NCBI GenBank assembly: GCA_012514185.1
Contig: JAAZAT010000129.1
Location: forward strand, 1 to 64,000
Origin: Spirochaetales bacterium
Lineage (GTDB): Bacteria > Spirochaetota > Spirochaetia > Sphaerochaetales > Sphaerochaetaceae
Reading direction: 5' to 3'
Length of the DNA: 64,000 bases
A program made the translations under genes and the position numbers. Every line of letters begins with the position of its first letter. Position 1 is the stretch's first letter. Under the pieces are notes generated by a model that saw only the letters and a program-made list of their open reading frames with translations, did not search any database and had not been told where the DNA came from. Below are positions 36,746-45,888 of the stretch, in pieces.

Positions 36746-37646
36746 GGTGCATACCCTTGCCGACGCCAAGAGAGAGCAGAGAAGAGCCTACTGGACCTTG
36801 GTCCTTCCCGGTTTTTTAATCTATATCTCGGTTATGGCGTTCCCTACGGTTTTTTCCGTGATCCTCAGCTTGACCGACTACAACGGCGGCAGGCTCTTCG
36901 GAGGCAAGCCCGTCTCCTTTGTGGGATTCAAGTGGTACGGCCGGTTGTTTGTGGATGAGTATTTCTACCTTGCGCTGAAGAACAACTTGTGGATAGTGCT
37001 TGTCTCGGTGTTCGGCCAAATTCCACTGGGTTTTTTCCTTGCCTATGTGCTGCACAGGGGATTGGTAAGGTATGGTGATTTTTTCCAGACGATGATCTAT
37101 CTTCCCACGGTAATCTCGACGGTCGTCATCGGTATCTTGTGGAAATCGTTCTTTGCCCCGTATGGAGCCTTCCCTGAGTTGATGCGCCTGTTCAACCCTT
37201 CCTATGAGTACGGGATCAGCAGCCATCCGCTTTTTCCGGTCCTCTTTGTCATTCTCTGGATGTATACCGGCATGTATATGATCATATTCATCGCCAACCT
37301 GCAAAAGATCGACGGATCAGTCATCGAGGCGGCCAAGATCGATGGGGCTTCAGAAGGCCAGACTCTGCGGTATATCATTCTTCCAGCCCTCTCGGGGGTG
37401 CTGGTCGTATCGGCGATACTGGCAATCAGCGGGTCGTTGAAAAGCTTCGACCTGATTTATGTAATGACCGGCGGAGGTCCGGCGAACCGGACCACGGTCC
37501 TATCCATCTATATGTTCGACAAGGCATTCAAGGGTGCCCCCAACTACCCGTTGGCCAACGCGATCAGCACGGTCATGGTACTCATCAGCTTCTCCCTCAT
37601 CGGTCTTACCAAGTGGGTTGAACACAAGTTCGGCGGGAAGGAGTAG
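36738..37646 (+). CDS. Sugar ABC transporter permease (MalF/UgpA class)
   Basis: EAAKIDGASEGQTLRYIILPALSGVL is the EAA loop of CUT1 permeases; ATG 36738. Confidence 0.94.
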   Translation: MPKVHTLADAKREQRRAYWTLVLPGFLIYISVMAFPTVFSVILSLTDYNGGRLFGGKPVSFVGFKWYGRLFVDEYFYLALKNNLWIVLVSVFGQIPLGFFLAYVLHRGLVRYGDFFQTMIYLPTVISTVVIGILWKSFFAPYGAFPELMRLFNPSYEYGISSHPLFPVLFVILWMYTGMYMIIFIANLQKIDGSVIEAAKIDGASEGQTLRYIILPALSGVLVVSAILAISGSLKSFDLIYVMTGGGPANRTTVLSIYMFDKAFKGAPNYPLANAISTVMVLISFSLIGLTKWVEHKFGGKE

Positions 37647-37649
37647 GCG

Positions 37650-38501
37650 ATGCGTGACATCAAGGATACGAAATCGATCGGAGCAAGAATCAATACGGTG
37701 CTCACGTACGTAGTCATGATTTTCTTCACCGTGATGGCAATCTATCCGCTCTTGTGGCTGGTCATGAACTCGTTCAAGACTACCACCGAGTTTCAGATGA
37801 ACAAGCTGGGATTTCCCAAGGAGTGGGTGTTGGTCAACTACCAGGATGCCTGGGTGCGCGGCAAGTTCCCCCGCTTGATCCTCAACAGTTTCATCTATAC
37901 CGGTGTCACCACAGTCGCCACCTTGGTTTTCTCGTTTATGGCAGCCTTCGCCTTTGCAAAGATTCCGAACCGCTCAACCAAGTACCTGCATGGATCGTTT
38001 GTCATTGGATTATTGCTGACGCTGCAATCGATCATGGTGCCACTCTTTCTCATCATCAACTGGGTGGGATTGTACAACACCAGCCTCGGAGTCCTCATTC
38101 CCTATATCGGCATTGCCATGCCCATGGGCATTTATCTCGGTACTGAGTTCATCAAATCCATTCCCGACGCCTTGGTGGAGTCCGCCCGCATCGATGGGGC
38201 GACCTATTGGAAGATATTCATCTCGATCATTGTTCCCATGGCAGCCCCGGTGGCTGTCACGGTGGCCATCATGACAGTGACCGGGACCTGGAATGAGTTC
38301 ATGCTGATCAATATCCTGACCAGCAGTGATGCGTTGAAGAGCCTGCCTGTGGGAGTGCAGAAGTTTGCAGGCGCACTTTCCAGCGACTTTGGAAAACAGT
38401 TTGCAGCCTTGGTCATCGGCCTGGTTCCCATGCTTGTTTTCTATCTGTCATTTCGCAAGGAGATTACCAAAGGAGTTGCCGCAGGTGCGGTGAAGGGCTG
38501 A
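37650..38501 (+). CDS. Sugar ABC transporter permease (MalG/UgpE class)
   Basis: ESARIDGATYWKIFISIIVPMAAP EAA loop; YPLLWLVMNSFKTTTEF. Confidence 0.94.
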   Translation: MRDIKDTKSIGARINTVLTYVVMIFFTVMAIYPLLWLVMNSFKTTTEFQMNKLGFPKEWVLVNYQDAWVRGKFPRLILNSFIYTGVTTVATLVFSFMAAFAFAKIPNRSTKYLHGSFVIGLLLTLQSIMVPLFLIINWVGLYNTSLGVLIPYIGIAMPMGIYLGTEFIKSIPDALVESARIDGATYWKIFISIIVPMAAPVAVTVAIMTVTGTWNEFMLINILTSSDALKSLPVGVQKFAGALSSDFGKQFAALVIGLVPMLVFYLSFRKEITKGVAAGAVKG

Positions 38502-38515
38502 CACATGGTTTTTAT

Positions 38516-38544
38516 TTGACAGCCTGAATAGGTCATGGTAGCAT
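38516..38544 (+). promoter_or_regulatory. Promoter of binding-protein gene: TTGACA-N17-TAGCAT
   Basis: TTGACA 38516-38521; TAGCAT 38539-38544. Confidence 0.6.
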
Positions 38545-38568
38545 TAGTTTGTACAAAGTATGAACTAA
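38544..38568. promoter_or_regulatory. Candidate ROK operator 3: TTAGTTTGTACAAAGTATGAACTAA
   Basis: 25-bp palindrome (TTAGTT..TAC...GTA..AACTAA symmetric) starting at the last base of the -10. Confidence 0.7.
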
Positions 38569-38647
38569 AGGAATCAAGTACTTCACCCCGTATGAGGTGG
38601 AATATTCAGAGAGAGCGCGAGGATTCGCAAGTCATCAGGAGGTAGAA

Positions 38648-40006
38648 ATGACTGGATTCAAGAGAATTTCTGTATTGGCTCTTGCAGTGCTGATGGTCGT
38701 GACATCAGTATTTGCACAGGGAACAAAGGAGGATGCAGCAGCTGGAAAGCAGATTGAGCTTACCGTGCTGAACTACATCGACATGTCCGAACCAAACAGC
38801 GCAAATGATATTACGATGGTTTGGGACAAATTCGAGGCTGAGAACCCCGATATCAAGCTCGTCCGTGAGGACCTGTTCAACGAACCGTTCCACCAGAAGA
38901 CGGAAGCCTACGTCGCCAGCGGCCAGGTGCCCGATGTTCTGTACATGTGGCCCAGCGGACGTTCGACCAGCCTGCACACCACTAAGAGTGTGAAGGACCT
39001 CAAACCGTTCCTCGAGAAGGACGGCCTGTTCGACCAGTACAACCCCGCTACGGTTGCTCCGCAGTTTGCCGGGTATCTGGCCATGCTGCCCAATGGTGTA
39101 ACCACCACCCATATGCTCTATGTCAACACCAAAGTCCTCCGAGACAATGGTCTTGCCATACCCAAGAGCTATGCTGATATGAAGGCCATGGTCGCTCCCC
39201 TCAAGGCAAAGGGCATCGATCTCATTGCCATGGACAACATGGACGCATGGGTGATGCAGAGTTGCTTGTTCTCCATGGTTGTCGGCCGCTTTGGCGGAGT
39301 TGATTGGTATGAGAGGCTTGCCGCCGGCAAGATTTCCTTCACCGATGAGTGGTTCGTCAAATCCCTGGACCTGATCGATGACATGTACAAGTCCGGCATG
39401 ATCAACCGCAACAGCCTGACCAGCCCTTACGGTTCATCCCGTGGTAGTTTCGCCGCCGGCAAGGCAGCATTCTACATCGATGGTGACTGGTCGACCGGAG
39501 CCTTCCAGACCGATATCACCACCGGCAAGGCTTTGATCAGTCCTGCATTGCAGCAGAGCGATTTCGAGTTGATGGTCATTCCCAACCTTCCCGGCGAAGT
39601 CATCCACAATTCAAACAGTGGTGTAGTCGGAACCGGCTGGGGCATGAGCGCCAACATTCCTGCCGGCTCCGCCAAGGAAGCTGCAGCTTGGAGATTGATC
39701 AAGTACCTGCAGGGTGAGTATGTCCAGACCTACCGCCTCTCCACCGGTGCTTCCTTCCCCTCCAACCTCAATGTGGATGTGGAAAAAGTCGTAAAAGAGC
39801 GGAATCTTGAGCCGTTCATCGCCAAGAGAGCTGCATACTATGCAGCCCACACCCCGATCAGTCCGGTCGTCGATGGTGTTCTGCACAGTGATGTGTACAA
39901 CGTGATCAACGTAGGACTACAGGAGATTGGTCTTGGCTCGAAGGCTCCGAAGCAGGTGGCAAGCGAAGTCCAGAAAGCTTGGGATACCTGGAAGAAGAAC
40001 CAGTAA
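38648..40006 (+). CDS. Sugar ABC transporter extracellular binding protein (family 1)
   Basis: Signal peptide ISVLALAVLMVVTSVFAQG; VWDKFEAENPDIKLVREDL; YIDGDWSTGAFQ. Confidence 0.93.
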   Translation: MTGFKRISVLALAVLMVVTSVFAQGTKEDAAAGKQIELTVLNYIDMSEPNSANDITMVWDKFEAENPDIKLVREDLFNEPFHQKTEAYVASGQVPDVLYMWPSGRSTSLHTTKSVKDLKPFLEKDGLFDQYNPATVAPQFAGYLAMLPNGVTTTHMLYVNTKVLRDNGLAIPKSYADMKAMVAPLKAKGIDLIAMDNMDAWVMQSCLFSMVVGRFGGVDWYERLAAGKISFTDEWFVKSLDLIDDMYKSGMINRNSLTSPYGSSRGSFAAGKAAFYIDGDWSTGAFQTDITTGKALISPALQQSDFELMVIPNLPGEVIHNSNSGVVGTGWGMSANIPAGSAKEAAAWRLIKYLQGEYVQTYRLSTGASFPSNLNVDVEKVVKERNLEPFIAKRAAYYAAHTPISPVVDGVLHSDVYNVINVGLQEIGLGSKAPKQVASEVQKAWDTWKKNQ

Positions 40007-40025
40007 TCATTGACTCAGATTGCAT

Positions 40026-40061
40026 GGCAGGAAGGCTGTTTCGGTCTTCCTGCCTTTTTTT
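40026..40061 (+). terminator. Strong rho-independent terminator of the ABC operon
   Basis: GGCAGGAAG-N11-CTTCCTGCC followed by T7. Confidence 0.9.
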
Positions 40062-40085
40062 CGTATGCGGAGCAAGGCCCTGTCG

Positions 40086-42584
40086 CTACCTACCGCTGTT
40101 GTACAGGTCGAAGACCTTGAGCTTCTCCCTGAACTGCTTCAGGGTAATTTTCTCCTGGGTCTTGAAGACAACCACCTTTTGGGCGGTAGGCCGGATAGCA
40201 AAGAGGTTGTCGCTGAAAACTCCCTTCAGGTCCTGGGCATCGAGGGCTACTTCAAAGGCGGGATAGGTGCAGCTTACCGTAACGGAGAACCCTCCGCTTA
40301 CTTTCTCCACTTTGGTCTGCAACTGCGGGTCGACCAGTTCACAGGCTTTCGGTTTGTCCAGCAACAGGCAATTCTCGATGTACAGGTCGTCGCTCTTGAG
40401 CTTGATGTAGATGAAGGTTTTCCTCTGATCCAGCTTATGCTTCCTTTTCAAGTCGATGGTGCACATATGGGTGCTGCTCTTCGGTTCGATGGTAAGACGG
40501 TACTCCTGCTTGCCCAGCTTCTGTGCATCAAAGGTACTGAACTTCACCGAGAGCTTGGCATCCTCGACGGCCTTCGGCCCATCGTTGACGATGTAGACCT
40601 CGATCTTACCGTCCTCCTTCTGATAGGCGATCGGCAGGACTGGGGCGTAGAAACGCCTCGCGGCATAGTGCAGCAGCTTCCACTTGCCGGTATAGTCGAT
40701 GGATGACCAGGAAGCGACAGGCCAGTTGTCGTTGAGCTGCCAGTACAGCGTTCCCATACAGTGGGGAAGGGTGGTTCTCCAGTATTCAATAGCCATCTTC
40801 ATCGCAGTAGCCTGCTGCACCTGGCTGAGGTAGAGCATCTGCTCGAAGCTGGTGGGGAAGCGGTAATACCGGCTGAAGTTTTCGATGATGATCGAGTTTC
40901 CCCGTGGATTCTTTTGGTGGTGTTCCATCTCGACGCTGGTCAGGTTCCACATCGACTCTTTGGCATAGGTGGCGACGGTGGAAAGCGAGGGGAAGCTCTG
41001 GTAGCCGAATTCACTGACAAAGCGCGGCTTGATCGTGTAGTACTCCTCGAAGCTTTTCCCTTCATGCCAGACCGACCAGAAGTGCATGTCGCCTCGTTTA
41101 TCGCTGTGCCAGTTGTCGGAGAAATCCCCCTCTCCGGCCGAGGGGCTGCTGGGCCACCAGGTACGGCCCGGGTCGAGTTCCTTGATGACTTTGCCGACGA
41201 CACCCTCGTTGAGGCGGTCGTAGTCGATGACATAGCGGTCCCGGCTTTTGCGCGATTCCTCGTACCAGCTGATGGCTCCCAGGTCTTCGTTGTTGCCGCA
41301 CCACAATGCCAGGCACGGGTGGTCGTGCAGGCGGCTCACCTGATAACGCAGCTCTGCTTCGACGCTCGCAAGGAAGGCTGGATCGGAAGGGTACATCGAG
41401 CAGCTGAACATGCAGTCCTGCCATACCAATAGGCCCTTCTCGTCACAGAGCTCATAGAAGTCCTCTTTTTCGTACAGGCCGCCTCCCCAGACGCGCACCA
41501 TGTTCATGTTCGCATCAATGGCATGCTGCAGCAGCTGTTCATACCGTCCACGCGTGAGCCGGCCCATGAAGGCGTCCAGGGGTATCCAATTGGCACCTTT
41601 TGCAAAGATGTCCCGGCCGTTCACCGAGAAGACCATGCCCTTTCCACCTTCTGCATCTTCCTCGGTCTTGACTTCCAAGGTCCTGAAGCCGATGCGTTTG
41701 GTCGCTTTCTGAGCGCCGATGGCAAGCTCTAGTGGATACAATACAGCCTTGCCCTCGCCGTTGGGCCACCATCGGTGTACTTGGTTGCAGACAAGGTGGA
41801 ACGTTATTTTGTTCAGCCCGACGTGGGTCTCGATGGTTCCCGTTTGTGAGGCGTTGGCGCAGCTTGCACTGCAAGGCAGGCAGTGTGCTTTTTTTGCATT
41901 GAACACTACGTCGACAACCAAATCCCAGCTGTCATCTCCAAGCGGCTTCCCAGTAGAAGTGATGCTCTCAATGATTCCTTCGTCGACGAAAGCGAGCTGG
42001 ATCGGTTCATAGATGCCGAAGCTCAAGATGCATGGACCCCAATCCCAGCCGCTGTGGCACTGGGTCTTTCGAACAAGGTTGCGATGCTTGGCCGATACCG
42101 GATACACCGAGTAGGGGATGGGGTAAGGAAGCTTCTCTGCAAGAGCTGTGGCATGGGCTTCTGCACTGGTAAAGATTAATTTGATGGAGTTTTCCCCGAT
42201 ATTCAGTGCATCACTGATATCAAAACGCCAGCGCCTGAACTGATTGTCGCAGCTGCCGACCTGCTTGCCGTTCACCCATACACTGATGATGGTGTCGGCC
42301 ATGGTCAGGGTGAGGACTGCACTTCTGTCGGCGAGCATCTCCTCTGGAATCAGGAAGGTTCGCTCAAGGATCCAATCATTGCGGCCGACCCATTGGATGT
42401 CCAGTTCCTGTGTTCCGATATAGGGATCGATGATGACCGAGCTTTCGAGCAGGGCTGAGTGAATATCACCTGGCAGGGTGCAAGGTATATGGGTATGGTT
42501 TTGGAAATATTTGGTAAAAGGAGCAATCTTCTCATAAGAGAGTGGTGAGAGTTTCCAGACTCCATTGATATCGAGTGTAAGCAT
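40086..42584 (-). CDS. GH2 beta-mannosidase
   Basis: ALWCGNNEDLGAISWY (acid/base NE), RFVSEFGYQSFPSLSTV (nucleophile E), beta-mannosidase-like architecture; likely start ATG 42584. Confidence 0.88.
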   Translation of the reverse strand: MLTLDINGVWKLSPLSYEKIAPFTKYFQNHTHIPCTLPGDIHSALLESSVIIDPYIGTQELDIQWVGRNDWILERTFLIPEEMLADRSAVLTLTMADTIISVWVNGKQVGSCDNQFRRWRFDISDALNIGENSIKLIFTSAEAHATALAEKLPYPIPYSVYPVSAKHRNLVRKTQCHSGWDWGPCILSFGIYEPIQLAFVDEGIIESITSTGKPLGDDSWDLVVDVVFNAKKAHCLPCSASCANASQTGTIETHVGLNKITFHLVCNQVHRWWPNGEGKAVLYPLELAIGAQKATKRIGFRTLEVKTEEDAEGGKGMVFSVNGRDIFAKGANWIPLDAFMGRLTRGRYEQLLQHAIDANMNMVRVWGGGLYEKEDFYELCDEKGLLVWQDCMFSCSMYPSDPAFLASVEAELRYQVSRLHDHPCLALWCGNNEDLGAISWYEESRKSRDRYVIDYDRLNEGVVGKVIKELDPGRTWWPSSPSAGEGDFSDNWHSDKRGDMHFWSVWHEGKSFEEYYTIKPRFVSEFGYQSFPSLSTVATYAKESMWNLTSVEMEHHQKNPRGNSIIIENFSRYYRFPTSFEQMLYLSQVQQATAMKMAIEYWRTTLPHCMGTLYWQLNDNWPVASWSSIDYTGKWKLLHYAARRFYAPVLPIAYQKEDGKIEVYIVNDGPKAVEDAKLSVKFSTFDAQKLGKQEYRLTIEPKSSTHMCTIDLKRKHKLDQRKTFIYIKLKSDDLYIENCLLLDKPKACELVDPQLQTKVEKVSGGFSVTVSCTYPAFEVALDAQDLKGVFSDNLFAIRPTAQKVVVFKTQEKITLKQFREKLKVFDLYNSGR

Positions 42585-42676
42585 ACGGGCGCCTCCGATT
42601 GCTGAGTATAGCACACACAGCCTGTCGTGCGTCGAAAAAGCTTGAGGGCCGCATCCCTCCAACCTATACTGTTGCC

Positions 42677-44062
42677 ATGTGGCAAAAGCCGGACATGCAT
42701 GATAAAGCTTTACGATATGAGGCGCATGACAGACAAGAAAAATCTCAGATTCTGCTGGCATTGCTGCAAGCCCTGCTTATTACCGCATGTCTTTTGCTGA
42801 TAACCTATACGCTGTTTGATGGATGGCGTGAACGACTGGTTGAGCGGGGCAGGCAGGCAGGCAGGACCGAGCTACTGGGCATCCGGAAGAACCTTTTTCT
42901 ACTGATGGGCAACCAGGAGATGTTTACCGCATTGTTCGGTCAAAGGCTTGAGGAGAGCCTTGCCGCAGGATTGGACGTAAACCTGTCCGAGCTTGCTTCC
43001 TATCTTACGTATCTGGAGCACACACACCCTTCTTTTGCTTTTGCAACCATCACCAGGGAGAGTGTGCTGACCGATAGCTACTTTCGACAAGGCTTGCATG
43101 CGTTCGATTTCGATGTGGAGACCCTGGTCCACTATGAGGAGCATATCGGCTATACCTTGCAAATGCAGGATGTCACCCTGGACGGTCCGTTGCAGGGAGA
43201 GAATGGAACCTCCTATCTGGTAAGCAGGTATGCCTTGCATGACCCCGATGGACTCTGGGGCCTCTTGACCTTGCATTTTGACTTCAAGCAGGTGCTCAAC
43301 GAGGCTGGAGTCGAGGAGGTGGGAGAGGATTACCGGGTGTTTTTCACCTTCGTTCATGGTTCTGACAAAGAAAGCTTTGATTGGGGGGATGCTACAACAT
43401 CCAATGAGGAAGCAGTTGTCATGGATCTCTCCTACTCCCTGTTGAAGTGGCGGATGCAGATAGTCCCGACCGACTCGTGGATTGAATTTTCGCTGCCGCT
43501 TTTCTTGTATGGAATCGTCAGTACGCTGGTTTGCATCGCCATCGGGGTATTCATCTACCTCTACCAAATCAAGTTCCAGATCTTCAAGACCCGTTCACGT
43601 ACCGACAGCATGACCGGACTGCTCAACCGGAGGGAGTTTGAGATACTGCTCCATCAAACCTGCATAAGCGGAGAACCCTTTGCCGTTGCCTTGATCGATA
43701 TCGACAACTTCAAGGAAATCAATGATGTCCACGGGCATCTCAACGGCGATAAAGCCTTGCTTTCATTGGTTGGAAACCTGAAGCAACACATTCGCATGAG
43801 TGATGCACTTGCACGATTCGGCGGGGATGAGTTCATCCTGCTGTTTCATGGTTGCACACGTGTCGATTTCTGCAAACGCCTTTTCCAAGACATCGCTCAT
43901 ACCCGTGTCGATCTGGATGGAGAGCAGGTGGAGGTGGTGATCAGCATGGGTGTAGTCCTGTCCGATGAACACTCTCAGGCACAAGCCCTGGTCAAGATTG
44001 CAGATCGAAGGCTCTATCAAGCCAAGCAGGACGGCAAGGGAAGGATCTGTACAAGCGGCTGA
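42677..44062 (+). CDS. Membrane-anchored diguanylate cyclase (GGDEF)
   Basis: Two TM segments flanking a sensor region; DSMTGLLNRREFE ... LARFGGDEFILLF. Confidence 0.92.
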   Translation: MWQKPDMHDKALRYEAHDRQEKSQILLALLQALLITACLLLITYTLFDGWRERLVERGRQAGRTELLGIRKNLFLLMGNQEMFTALFGQRLEESLAAGLDVNLSELASYLTYLEHTHPSFAFATITRESVLTDSYFRQGLHAFDFDVETLVHYEEHIGYTLQMQDVTLDGPLQGENGTSYLVSRYALHDPDGLWGLLTLHFDFKQVLNEAGVEEVGEDYRVFFTFVHGSDKESFDWGDATTSNEEAVVMDLSYSLLKWRMQIVPTDSWIEFSLPLFLYGIVSTLVCIAIGVFIYLYQIKFQIFKTRSRTDSMTGLLNRREFEILLHQTCISGEPFAVALIDIDNFKEINDVHGHLNGDKALLSLVGNLKQHIRMSDALARFGGDEFILLFHGCTRVDFCKRLFQDIAHTRVDLDGEQVEVVISMGVVLSDEHSQAQALVKIADRRLYQAKQDGKGRICTSG

Positions 44063-44063
44063 A

Positions 44064-44097
44064 GAAAAACAAGACCGGGCTCTCTTGCCCGGTCTTG
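44064..44097 (-). terminator. Rho-independent terminator of pfp (minus strand)
   Basis: Perfect 10-bp stem CAAGACCGGG/CCCGGTCTTG; T5 tract on the minus strand. Confidence 0.8.
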
Positions 44098-44105
44098 GTG
44101 ATTGT

Positions 44106-45764
44106 CTATCTGCCTTGCTCCAAGGCCAAGGTGACGGTGGTTTTGTCACACACCTCGCTCGGTCCATAGTACTGTACGGCACCGGGATAGGTGAAGCACG
44201 TTTCGCGCGCCCAACGGCTGCGGTGCTCTGCAAAGTAGGCGAACGGCTTGCCGTCCAGCTCAACCAGCGCCTTCTTTATCACAGGCTTCTTAGCACCATG
44301 GCGGACTTCCATGTTCATCATCATGGTGATGGGAATGCCGCCGGCATTCCAATCAAGGGCGGGAGCGCACAAGTTGGTGACCGAGCTGAGGTATCCGCTC
44401 AGGCCGGCTCCGATGAGACAGAATGCATTGTAACCGAGGCTGTAGCAGTAATCGGCGTCGAAGTTGGTCGGGAAAGCACAGCGGCCCTCATAGCCGAAGA
44501 AGTGGGTCATCGAGCTGAATTTCCCTTTGTAGGTTCCTTCAGCCTTCATTTGCTTCAACCGATTCTCAACCATTGATGCAAGAAGCTTGTCGGTCTCGAT
44601 ACGAGAAACCTGGACGTTCCCATGGGGGTCGCGGTCCATCAGCAACTGTTTTTGGATCTCGTCGGGGAGAATGGAGAACACGCTCTGCGAGCTCTTGCTC
44701 AAATGGCTGTCGACAAACGCAACACGCTGATCGCCGTCGGTCAAGGCATTGAATGCTGTTGCTTCCTTGGCAAGGAAGTGGTTGATCTCATCGATCAAAG
44801 CCTTGATTTCGGGAATGAACTCAACCAAGCCTTCAGGAATGAGCACAACACCGAAGTTGTTCCCATCCAGGGCCCGGGCGCTGACAGCTTGGGCTATGTC
44901 CTCGACGATGCCCACAAGGCTCTGCTTGTTTGCTTCCACCTCTTCACTGATGAGGCAGATGTTCGGCTGGGTTTCGAGGGCGCACTCAAGGGCGATATGG
45001 CTTGCACTGCGGCCCATCAACTTGATGAAATGCCAGTATTTCTTGGCACTGTTGGCATCGCGTGAGATATTGCCGATCAGTTCGCTGTAGGTCTTCGTAG
45101 CGGTGTCGAAACCAAACGAGATCTCAATGAATTCGTTCTTCAGGTCTCCGTCGATGGTCTTGGGACAGCCGATGACCTGGATACCATGGTTCTTTTCCAA
45201 GAAATACTCGGCAAGGACTGCTGCATTGGTGTTTGAGTCATCGCCTCCGATGATGACCAAGGCGCTGATGTCATGCTTTTTGCAAACCTTGGCACAGATT
45301 TCAAACTGCTCTTGGGTTTCCAGCTTCGTACGGCCGCTGCCGATGATGTCAAATCCGCCGGTATTGCGGTATGGGTCAAGAAACTCACTGGTGATGATTT
45401 GATAGGAGTCCTCCAGGATGCCGGAGGGGCCTCCCTTGAATCCGTAGAGGGTATTCTCGGGATTTGCAGCCTTGAGTGCGTCGAACAGACCGCTGATCAC
45501 ATTGTGTCCTCCAGGAGCTTGGCCCCCGCTGAGGATGACACCGACATTGCGCCGTGCAGTGATGGCTTGGTTGTCGCCTTCAGTAAAGGTGACCCGGCTC
45601 ATTCCATAGGTATGGGGGAACAGTGCCTTGACGGCATCAGCATCGGTTGCAGCCCCGGTCGCCTCCCCGAAGGCGGGTGCAATGCTGGTGATGTCCTTCC
45701 TGAGAATAGCGGGCAGTTTTGGCTGGTATGCGTAACGGGCCTGCTGCAAAGGGGAAATGTCCAT
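44106..45764 (-). CDS. pfp: Pyrophosphate--fructose-6-phosphate 1-phosphotransferase
   Basis: [54 protein letters not shown] is the PPi-type signature. Confidence 0.94.
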   Translation of the reverse strand: MDISPLQQARYAYQPKLPAILRKDITSIAPAFGEATGAATDADAVKALFPHTYGMSRVTFTEGDNQAITARRNVGVILSGGQAPGGHNVISGLFDALKAANPENTLYGFKGGPSGILEDSYQIITSEFLDPYRNTGGFDIIGSGRTKLETQEQFEICAKVCKKHDISALVIIGGDDSNTNAAVLAEYFLEKNHGIQVIGCPKTIDGDLKNEFIEISFGFDTATKTYSELIGNISRDANSAKKYWHFIKLMGRSASHIALECALETQPNICLISEEVEANKQSLVGIVEDIAQAVSARALDGNNFGVVLIPEGLVEFIPEIKALIDEINHFLAKEATAFNALTDGDQRVAFVDSHLSKSSQSVFSILPDEIQKQLLMDRDPHGNVQVSRIETDKLLASMVENRLKQMKAEGTYKGKFSSMTHFFGYEGRCAFPTNFDADYCYSLGYNAFCLIGAGLSGYLSSVTNLCAPALDWNAGGIPITMMMNMEVRHGAKKPVIKKALVELDGKPFAYFAEHRSRWARETCFTYPGAVQYYGPSEVCDKTTVTLALEQGR

Positions 45765-45820
45765 AATGAACTCCTCATGATTAAAGTATCTGAATATGCT
45801 AACCATAGAACAAAATGCCC

Positions 45821-45839
45821 GTTTGTTTCAAGCGTGAAC
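45821..45839. promoter_or_regulatory. Weak candidate fourth ROK-type site GTTTGTTTCAAGCGTGAAC
   Basis: Matches GTTTGT...TGAAC of operator 3 with identical 19-bp spacing; between pfp and GH2 genes. Confidence 0.3.
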
Positions 45840-45888
45840 ACTTGCTTGGCGGCCGGGAGGCTGGTATACAGGAGAGAGGAGGCTGAGT

